Below, piece by piece: positions 54,921-64,000 of a DNA stretch of 64,000 nucleotides. The first letter of the stretch is position 1; every line of letters begins with the position of its first letter. This stretch comes from Trichoderma breve (taxonomy: Eukaryota; Ascomycota; Sordariomycetes; Hypocreales; Hypocreaceae), in assembly GCF_028502605.1 (NCBI RefSeq), contig NW_026611594.1, positions 1,195,501 through 1,259,500 on the forward strand, given 5' to 3'. The notes beneath the pieces were generated by a model, which ran no database searches, was not told where the DNA came from, and was given only the letters and a program-made list of their open reading frames with translations. A program made the translations under genes and the position numbers.

Positions 54921-57900
54921 TTAAAGATCCTGGGCCGATAGGACGGCCTCGGCTTCTGTTCGGCTGCTCAACAGCGTGAGGATATGCTAGGAAGATGGAT
55001 TCAACTTGACCAATGAACTTCGGGTTCAGAGGGTATGTATACGCGGAGAGGGGATTTGATCTGACGCGCCAATTGGAAAATCGAGATAGCAGATCTACCA
55101 CAGTAAGACTATACTCAATTGACCCTGAATGCCATTTATGGAACGCAATGGCCATCCAAGTGATAGCTGTGTTGATATTTTTTAGTAAAGCGTTTCATGT
55201 GAATCAACTTTATCATTTTGTTCTACACGAATACACAGCCATTGAAGTGATAATATTTGCGAAGAGGCGAGGTGTCTCTTTCAATATGTATGTGCTTGGT
55301 AGTAAGAGCGGGCTAAGTTACAACACATTTGGAATGAACATATTCTCATATAGCTCTAAGAGCAGCTATACAAGAAACGATCACCCTGATACTTAGTGCG
55401 AATGATTTATCCAGGATATAACGCCGAAGGGGGGCAGAAGATCATATAATATTATAGGCTAGTGCAAAAATACGGCCTTTCATATCTTGGTCATAACTGA
55501 AGGAGAGGAGTTCCTAATGTGACAAACATAACGTTTGCATTGCAACAACAGTTCATTACCCCTCAGAGTGGAAAAAAAATGTACCGGTAAAAATTATGGA
55601 TAAGGTGCGATTTGCATACCGGATTCTGTATTCATATCGGTGGCGTTTTGGTGGCTTTGAATTGCCAAGATACAACGAGACAACGGCGCCGGGAACCAAC
55701 TCTGCAAACTAATACCATTGGAATACCCACACAACGAGTAGTCGAACACAATGAGACAATTTATATACTGCGATGGCAAGAAAAATAATACGTAGGTACA
55801 CTGGTTGCGAAGCTCCCGGAATAGACACGATTTTTGGTGATTGTATGAAGGTTGGTGAGGAAGCAGGAGGACCCAGTACGCGCGCCAGAAGTTGACAAAA
55901 TTTGCAGATAACTGCGGCGGGGTATGGGTAGATTTGTAGTTGATATGTTTACGTGTCAAAACAGCAGAAGGCTTCCCAGACTTGTCCCAAAAGAGCCGCA
56001 GCCCATAAAGTTCCGACCGCAAAGGGTTGACAACTTGGAATCGCCTGCTCAGCTAGGTAACATCACGTGTGTGTAAGAGCCTAGACTTGGGTTCATGTCT
56101 GTTTCGGGTGGATCGTTGCCATGCTGGAAGCTGAACTTTTTCCCCGGATATCCATGCATGCAGCTTCCCCACACGGTTGCATTTGAAACGATAACCTCGG
56201 GATAATATAGAGCATGGTGAAGCAGGATTCTTTACTTGTGTCACAGATGAAAATTAAAATATTGAACGATTGCCAATACAATTGCATGCATACATACACG
56301 TTCTACGTTTCAAACTACTGTGTATGCAAGCTTAGCAAGCTAGAGTTGGTTCCTGCTGCAGCTATTCGCTTAGGGGGAACCAGGAACCAATAGCCAAATT
56401 TTCAAGCTCCAAATGGTTCGGACGATTTTCTAGCCGTGTCGGAATATTCCATATTGATAGGTAGCCTGCTCGCACTAAATAAGATCATTATATTCAACAC
56501 AAGCTAACTACTGCTCGTACGAGTATGTATGAACGCGTTCCATAACTGTTTCTTCTTGCCGATTGCCCGAGTCAGTTGCTCCGCAGCGCGCGCACCTTAT
56601 CGCACTCCCCGTTACTCGTATTCGATCCGGTCGGGATGTGGTAATTCCTACAGGTGTCATCCCCAGTCTTCCCTGGGGTAAAGAGAAACTCTTTGTCATA
56701 GATTGACTGTTATATTACTCTATTCTCTAGCCTTGCCCACTAGGTCACGATTGATGCTGCCTTATTCAATACTCCGCATTAGAATTACTCTCGTTTGTGA
56801 TATAAGTTGGATAGGTGGGAAAAAATCATTCAGCTGGGCCCCCTACCCAGAAGTTAAGTGGGCTGTTCTCATGAACATGGAAATTTGTCCCACTCATGAT
56901 AAGCTCGTCATGCAAATAATTTCTCTTTTCTCTGCTCCGTATACAGAACTACAGACTACTAGTACTCGCACCATTAGACGCCACCTCCTTCATCGCTAAC
57001 GATGGGATTGAGTAGCGCTGATATATTTATGGGGGTCCAGAGCTGATAGGCCCTCTCCCCAGCTGATTGCGCTCGTTTTAGCAACCATGAGCCCCTCTGC
57101 GACCCATTTGTAACGACGGGTTTGTGGGGATATGGAACCACTGCCTGTAGATGATTGAGCAGAATCTTGCTGGGTGAATGTCGATGAAAGCATTGGACAC
57201 AGGATCGGCGTTGGAACGTTTACATACGTACAGACATTGGACCGTCCAAATCCACGATGAAATTGTAGATTATGCACCACACGTTGCGTCTTCTGTCCTT
57301 ATCTAGGCGAGAACACCAATTAAGACCAAGTCCGGTTAAATTTCCGTTGCAGATTCTTGAGGGATGGTATCCTGAAATTACGCCAGGAGGGAAGAAAAAC
57401 GATTGCTCGCGAGAACTCGGAACGAGTTACCAGTCGTCCGATGAGCAATAACTATTACTGAAACAAGCTTCGCCTGATGCAGGGGAAATGATTTATTTCC
57501 GAAGCCGGAAGGTCCTGGGCGAACTTCTAGCTCGTCTAAGCTCGTCTTCCCATCAATCGGCGTCGTTGGAGGGCGTTCAATCAGCCGCACTTCCGCCCCG
57601 CTCCAAAACAAGGAGTATCCCCGGGGCTAGTACTTGCAGCCATCAATCGTATTCTAGAATGTCAGTTCGCCCAACGACCGCACAAGCCAATTGTTAGTGA
57701 GTCTCGAGCCTCGGTCCCTGTCACTATCAGTCTTATCGGTCTAGTGTGTGGTGATGGCGTTGTTCTGTTGCAAAGGTCCCGCCAGGGGGGATGCAGAATT
57801 GAGGGCCGATCCCGCAATCTTCAGCAACCGGGTTTGGAACTCGATTTTGCCCGCAGCAGTTCGTGGGACCCTGGAACGATGAAATAATTTTCAGGGGACA

Positions 57901-58432
57901 TTTCGAGTTTTGCTATTGATAGATTTGGAATTGGCAAGATTCTTGGCCCAAGGTCGCCCTAAGTTGAACCTCAGGCAATCTAGCCCTTAGTCCATCAACT
58001 TGGAATCGCCCCCTGACTCAGGATTTCTCTGCCAAGCTGCAGGACCTTTGCGCTAACATCGCCCGCTGCAAACGATCTACTGCAAAGACAGGGATCAAAT
58101 ATGGGATGCTACTGAAAAGACGTGATAAGGTGGTTTAGCAAAAGACAAGGGGCCATAATGACGCCAAAAGGGAAATGTCTCGCGCGGCCATATCCTGCCT
58201 TTGAACGCTTGCATCTCCACGTGGCGAGTGCATAATATCTGTATGCCTCTTCGCTACCGCTGATCATTTTCCCTTCTCCCTTGCATCTCTTTTGTAACCT
58301 TGTCAGTGCTTTTCCCGGAGTGGTCTTGACCCTACCAAGAGGGGACAAGCAAAACCTCGAAGAAGAAGTCGGGTCCAATGTGCACAGCGCCTATCTCGGA
58401 AGAAGCAGCACGGACGCAACAAGTATTCCAAG
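54921..58432. other. Gene-poor region of 3.5 kb
   Basis: Nothing firm. A 142-codon minus frame (55594-56022) and smaller ones (56996-57280, 57378-57611, minus) show no motifs I can name. The right end is the leader of the membrane protein gene. Confidence 0.35.
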
Positions 58433-59610
58433 ATGGACGCAGAATTCATGGACCAGTTGTGGAGTGAGCGGCACTATGGAACACCGCTCGCCATCATCTT
58501 CATGGTGCTGCCAACGGTAGCTGTCGGCCTACGATTGTACGCGAAGATTACCGCTCATCAGCCAATCGAGATCAGCGACTACTTCTCCATTGCAGCATGG
58601 CTGAACACGGCAGCCTTCTTCATATCATTACTGGTGGCTGTGTATCTGCCGCCATCGTATCTTGATAATCCGGATGGCATCGATGTGCCCGTGTCCAAGA
58701 TTACATTCTCTCTAAACTTATTATGGGCGGCGGCCTGCTACTGCTGCAAACTGTCGATCCTTTGCCTTTACTACCGCCTCCTCAGCACGCCATCAAGTAC
58801 ATTCCGTCTAGCAGTCAAAATCATGTTTGTCCTCACAGCTTGCGTCGGCATTGCAAGTGTCCTGGGCTTCCTCTTAGTATTCCGAGATATGTCATGGTGG
58901 TGGTCGACGGGCATGAAGACTCATCCGGCCGCCCAGGCGAATCTGATCAGAATGAACGAGGCTATCGACATCCTCTCGCTTCTAACAGATGCCATTCTGT
59001 TCATTATGCCGTTGCCTGTCATCAGAAAGTTGAGTCTCAGCAAGAGCAAAAGACGACTTCTAATCGGACTCTTCTCCCTTGGATTCTTGTAAGTCACCAC
59101 CAGTTTGGATATTGGATGGAGTAAAAGGATGATGCGCTGACACTGTGTTTGAAACCATTATAGGACCTGCATTGAAGTTATCGTTAGAATTATTACTACA
59201 TACGGCTTCAATGGTGCTTTAGATGCTATCCAGGTTCAAGTCCTACTAATGGGTATCGAGCCATCCATGGGTATCACACTCTGCTGTTTGCCCGTTTTCC
59301 TGCGATTAGTAAGTCTCAAAGCTAGATACAAAGGCGTTGATACATTTGCTAACCGGATATCTTTAAACAGTTCCGAAAGGGTCAACAGAACTCCAGTGGC
59401 CGCAACTACGCTTCCGGAGAACGTGGCGGCTTCTACTCTCTCGGTCCAGTGAGTGCCAAGCGATCAACAACACGAGATCCTGACGGAGCGCTGCTAGATT
59501 CAACCCTCGGCAAGCCGAAGCCAGTTCTAGTACAAACCGAAATCACTATACATTCTTCACGTAGCGGATATAACGACTCTATTGAATCTCAGGAGGGGTA
59601 CTGGAAATAG
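58433..59610 (+). CDS. Rhodopsin-like seven-helix integral membrane protein (Pth11-related fungal family)
   Basis: Three exons (58433-59088, 59164-59308, 59371-59610) encode 346 residues with seven hydrophobic segments at about 17-37, 50-72, 90-112, 125-150, 175-195, 207-229 and 243-267. Signature phrases of the fungal rhodopsin-domain family are present: CKLSILCLYYRLL, DAILFIMPLPVIRKL and EPSMGITLCCLP. There is no extracellular CFEM domain. The cytosolic tail (about 268-346) is Ser/Thr-rich and ends SQEGYWK. The family contains Pth11-like putative receptors used in surface and host sensing, but many members have no known ligand, so function is inferred. Exon phases match; intron 2 (59309-59370) removes a frame change. 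Located near the cutinase. Confidence 0.88.
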
Positions 59611-62600
59611 AGCCATTGTTGGTCCTCAGTTTAATTGCTAGACATGTTGAGCAATCATATGAGCGAATGATGAATTTGTACGTTAATATAATTATGTTAA
59701 AATACCCAATGATTGTTGAACCAAGTGTGTCCTCTGCTGCTTTATACCGCTTCAATGCAAAGGCTGGGGAGTGGTCTTTTACTGAACCGGTTACCACAAC
59801 GTTATTAAATCCTCCTCCCGTTTATAAATACCACTGCTATATTGCTTCAAAGTCAGATTCCTCTCTCCAAGCACTCTACTGTAAGTATAAAAGAAGTAAA
59901 CCTTTTTTTGTCATAAACATCGAAATACGTCTACAATAAGTCCTCCGCGAAATGCTCGACAAGAAGCCCTTGAAGAAGCCAAGAAACACCCTGCCCATGA
60001 ATTGACCATCTCATCCTCCAATTTTCCAAAATTTCCGCGTCTTCGTTAGTCACTAAAAGCGTGCTGCCGCCATACTGGTTATCTAAACAACATCACATCC
60101 GGTAATATGTCGCGTGTCGAACGGCTGCTGCCTACTTGCCTACGCAGTTCATTTAAGGCTAGGCCTGATCACAACATGCCTTGGCTCGCAATTCCACAAA
60201 TCTATACCCACGGCTTATACCACTTTTGGGCTGAGCGGTATATTTACTTGTCAATGATAGGTATAGATAGTCTTTTTCGCGTGTATAGTCTTCCGCGTAT
60301 GCGGAACACTGGTGGCGATGATTCATGGCAGTGGAGAAAACTTGGACTTCACCCCTCTTTTCTCCTAAAGGCGGGGCAGCCTCTGGTCGATGAAACGCTA
60401 CGCCATTTGACCATCAGTGGATAGCAGCCTGTGGCCCTGGAAAGGATTGGAGCTTGTTTGCCTTTGACAAAGTCGAAGTTGCCATAAATTCCCGTAACCT
60501 TGATGATCAGTGCCCTGATGGCTTGCGCCATACACGGCTTACCCCTTGACCCTTACGCAGATCCAGCTAGCAGCCCATTTCGCGCCTCACGAAATCGTTC
60601 TAAATGCTCTTAAAAAGTTTTTCATTGGTGAACACCATATCAATTGTGACGTTTTCATACCCCTTCACCAAATCATGACTTCGTGAGTCAGGCTCTCATG
60701 GAGAAATTTGACTATGCAGGCCCAAATAACTTGCTCGTCAATCAAGATCTGTGCCGCTGTTGCGTCTGTGAGCAGATGATGGGGCACAGAAACATCGCTT
60801 AGAGCCTGCTCCAACGCCACCTCAATCTTGGCGAGTGGTGGTAGTCACGAAACTTGTGCCGGTCCAGATTATCCGTAGGTGTTCGCGTCCCGGACAAGGT
60901 GATTTGACTGTTGTGTATGATCGGTTTCAGGTTGTAGGCCTAATAGTTTACTCATGTGAATGCAAGCCCTATGGCCATCTGGGCGCCCGACTGGCCAGGG
61001 AGCCGACATCTTCTGCAGCTAGGCGAATGGGCGAATGAACGTCATAAAATTGATGCTACTGGAATCACCAACCTTTTTTCCTCAGTCTAGATGGTATATT
61101 CTATCCGAATTCTACTTCTAAACCCATTGTGAACACCAATAATCACGCATAGATGAGGCAATCATCCTTTAGGGACTGTGCGAAGCATCCAGTCATACTC
61201 AGAACTGTGAAGCACTTTAGATATCCCCATCACTTTTTTGATGTCCTCATCATTAAGTTACAATTTTCCAGCTTCCAAAAAACGAGATGCTCTACTAGGT
61301 TCTTCTGTCGGACGTGCAACTAAACACCCGCCCGCCAAGCCGTTCCGCTTTCCACCGCCCCATAGTCGAATGATCCCCTTGTGAAGCCCCTCTGATGATA
61401 CTACCTTGCCCAGGGTTGATCTTGAAGACGTATCGTCGAAGATAAAGGTTTCAGAAAATAATCACACACATGGCAATGAGAAAATTTCGCGAGGCGACAG
61501 AAAGTATCGGTTTAAGAAGTTTTATTTTATTTTCTATCTTTTTTCACTCTTTTTCCTTTGCTTTCCTTTTCTGTTCTTTACTTTTCTTTTTTTTGCCCTT
61601 GGCAATCTGAGGCTGTCTTACCCTACGGCTGCACGAATTAGATGCGAGGCCGTCAGAACCTAAAAAAGACTCACCATTTATCGCCATACGCGGTCCCTGC
61701 AAAACAGGGCTGTTTCTTAATATGTCGTATACAATTGAGAGTTATATGCAGAAGTATCTATCTCATAGGGCATTCGGTTTCAGAACAAGAGCACCATCGA
61801 ATGAATACGTAATTTAATGTGTTACAATTTGTTGCAATAAAAAGTCAAGCGCAATACATATGTGAGTCTGCTGTAGGTTAGCATGCTGATCGATCGTCGG
61901 TCCCCTCAAGGTGGTGCGCACGACAATACTATATAGCTGTTGCTGCGTCTCACTCTGAATGAGTCACCTCCTTATGATGGCGATTAAATTAACATGCTAA
62001 ATTTATTTGCACTGAACGTGTTGTGTATTCTTGACTCATAAGTACCGTCCTCCTGCTGACTGCAAGATATCGTCCACACCTAAGTGAATTCTGCCATATA
62101 ATAACCCCCCTAGAAGATTTTCCAGGTAAGCGAGCATGGGCTTAGTATTCTATAATTGGTAGTTGGAGCTTCAAGGCCATGAAGAAGCCTAAGAAAGTCG
62201 ATACTAAACAAACTAGTTTTATTGTTAGTGACCACTATGTTGTAATTGCATGCCCGGAGATGCTCTATGGCTAGTATGCCAATGCTTGATACAAATGTCC
62301 AAGAGCTGTGGTGCCATGAACGAATTGTGGTAGCAAAGTCTAAAAATAAGGATCTCCTCAAAGAGCTAGATGTCAGATAAGCTCGAATCCAAGCCAAGCT
62401 AATGGGATACGAGCTTGGTAGAATTCATTGTTTGGGGGCTGTGATTTCCCGCATATAAACAGCTTGCTCCACTATTCGATCCTTGTTTTACTTGTATTGT
62501 GAAGACCTCTACTCCATCATCATACCTACGATTGTACAGAGTGTCTGTAAGGCAGACACGTCACAGTGCTGATACTGCACATAAGCTGGACCACGGCCCC

Positions 62601-62990
62601 TGATTGTTCACTATTGTGAGACAAATTTATACCTAATTTTGGGGCTGGTGGGCTGTATAGTAATTCTCAAGCCAATAAGACCAAACTGCTTCCTTAAATA
62701 GATGCTGCAGAGACTGGGTTCGGAGATCGGAGTATAGTAGATGACATGAATTGACCTTTAGCTCCGAGTTGTATTCCCGGTATTGCTCTGTATGTGGACT
62801 GAGTATAATTGGATTAGTCACAACCCTGGCTCTTGGCATCGAGTAAGGCTCAACGGGAGTAAGCACAGGAAAACTACAATAAGGCTTAATACTCCAGCTT
62901 TTGTTCTGTTATAGACAGTCCAAACTCTAGTCAATCGACAATCCTCCTTTCTTGAATATCTTCAGACGAGCCTAACTGATCGCTGCGAAG
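59611..62990. other. Gene-poor region of 3.4 kb
   Basis: No intact gene. Minus-strand protein-like pieces at about 60600-61440 are listed separately; the rest is AT-rich with T-rich tracts near 61,520-61,600. Confidence 0.35.
60603..61440 (-). other. Possible remnants of a decayed gene
   Basis: Three protein-like pieces follow one another on the minus strand but in different frames: STLGKVVSSEGLHKGIIRLW near 61,400, AKIEVALEQALSDVSVPHHL near 60,830-60,770, and GYENVTIDMVFTNEKLFKS near 60,660-60,605. Stops lie between them and no clean introns connect them. They could be a broken gene or chance. Family unknown. Confidence 0.22.
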
Positions 62991-63732
62991 ATGTCACACG
63001 CACCCGTCGGAAACTCGCCCTTCCTCAAGCGCGTGCTTGTTCCATTCTGGGTTATACGGATTTTAATTATGGTAGTTGAAGTTGCCATATATGCCTTCGG
63101 AATTGGAATCATTGCTTCAAATAAAGAAAGGATTGACCAGAGGGTCTTCACTGGCTCATTGGCCGTCTTCGCCGTTATGGAGGGCATTCTCGTCATCTGT
63201 CTACTTCTTGATATAGTCTGTATTATCAAGCGAGCACGCCGGACACTCTCACCCAAATTCTTCTTTGCGATAAACCTCATCCAGACAACGATATTTGTCG
63301 TATTATTTGTCTTGTCTATTCTTGGCGGACAGACAGTACTCAGCTTGATTCTGAATATTGCCATTGTGTAAGACCGCGATTACCTATAACTCCCCCTTGC
63401 CACAAATTGAATTTCCTCTAAAACACGCTGATAATAGGCTATCGTTCATTGGACTCCTTGTATATGCTTCTATCATCTTTCACCAAGATCGCAAAGGAAC
63501 TCTACGGGGTAGTTACACACCGGCGGCACAATTTGCCGAATCTACCAAACTGGCGACGTCAACGCATTATGATTCCTCATATACAGGAGCAAAAAGCACT
63601 GAAGAAAAGGCTTTCCCTACTTCAGCTGCCTACGAACCCGATCGAACACGCATGTACTATGATACGCCGGCACATCATAGCCCTGACGATGTGCATCAGA
63701 CAAATCGCCAAGAGGCGCACGAATATGTGTAA
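62991..63732 (+). CDS. Four-helix membrane protein, MARVEL-like
   Basis: Two exons (62991-63367, 63438-63732) encode 223 residues. Four hydrophobic segments lie at about 18-42, 53-79, 90-112 and 116-140, with short loops, then a polar cytosolic tail of about 80 residues rich in Ser, Thr, Tyr and His. Four closely spaced helices with a charged loop after helix 1 and both ends likely cytosolic match the MARVEL/SUR7-like layout of fungal plasma-membrane proteins involved in membrane organisation. No specific motif proves it, so the family call is moderate. The splice junction (VL in IAIVLSFIGLL) falls inside helix 4; skipping the 70-nt intron would end the protein in that helix. This is the last gene in the window. 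Confidence 0.75.
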
Positions 63733-64000
63733 ATAGCAATTTTTCCATAGTTATAGTTATTAAGATAGACATGCCATGTCTACTTCAAAAAGCATTATCT
63801 AACGCAAAGTTATTGAGGTCTATAACTCAAGAGTCTATATATCTCTAAGTCCAGTGCCGGGAATCGCGCGCGGAATACGTATGTTGCTCCTGACAGTTTG
63901 ATGAAAGAACAAAATACAAAATTTCAGTAGGAAAGAGCCCCTCTAATGAGTTCAACCGGCTGCGCCATATTAGTTGTTCCTTAGCTGTTGGTGTAAGTGA
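63733..64000. other. Window end, no gene seen
   Basis: 268 bp of 3' flank of the membrane protein gene and AT-rich sequence. Confidence 0.4.

Noticed and set aside
55594..56022. 142-codon open frame on the minus strand
   Set aside because: No recognisable domain, no promoter elements and unusual composition; mentioned only in the gap entry.

Overview
The window looks like nuclear DNA of a filamentous ascomycete, most likely a Sordariomycete close to Trichoderma or other Hypocreales. The evidence is: genes split by short introns (about 45-65 nt) with GT-AG ends and CTAAC-like branch sites; two complete Zn2Cys6 regulators plus a truncated third; Kex2-type KR sites in secreted proteins; and a fungal secretome including an AA14-type LPMO, a GH62 arabinofuranosidase, a GH71 mutanase with a CBM24-like tail, a cutinase and a KP4-family protein. 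The genus is an inference. Nothing bacterial (operons, Shine-Dalgarno sites, CRISPR) is visible, and I found no convincing tRNA or rRNA gene.

Layout. 0-7 kb: 5' end of a Zn2Cys6 factor, a Gre2-like reductase divergent from it, a small secreted barrel-type protein, a dual-specificity phosphatase and a secreted carboxylesterase. 7-11 kb: a long gene-poor stretch with a 22-G tract, ending at a secreted lysozyme-like protein. 12-21 kb: housekeeping-like block with an alpha/beta hydrolase, a divergent pair of sulfide:quinone oxidoreductase and persulfide dioxygenase (two consecutive steps of mitochondrial sulfide oxidation), a methyltransferase with a histidine-rich insertion and an ankyrin protein. 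24-31 kb: AA14-type LPMO, a Zn2Cys6 regulator divergent from a TauD/TfdA-type dioxygenase, and an unrecognised secreted protein. 33-38 kb: another unrecognised secreted protein, a second complete Zn2Cys6 regulator and a two-domain KP4-family protein. 40-49 kb: alpha/beta hydrolase, GH62, a secreted CYTH-like protein and GH71. 49-54 kb: AT-rich and gene-poor, with decayed reading frames. 54-64 kb: cutinase, a seven-helix rhodopsin-like membrane protein and a four-helix MARVEL-like protein.

Together the right two thirds read as an accessory, secretome-rich region (plant and fungal wall attack, cutin hydrolysis, antagonism), with wide AT-rich gaps and at least two reading frames broken by in-frame stops of the kind C-to-T mutation produces. 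Gene models here were spliced by hand; in each multi-exon model exon phases were checked by exon length.
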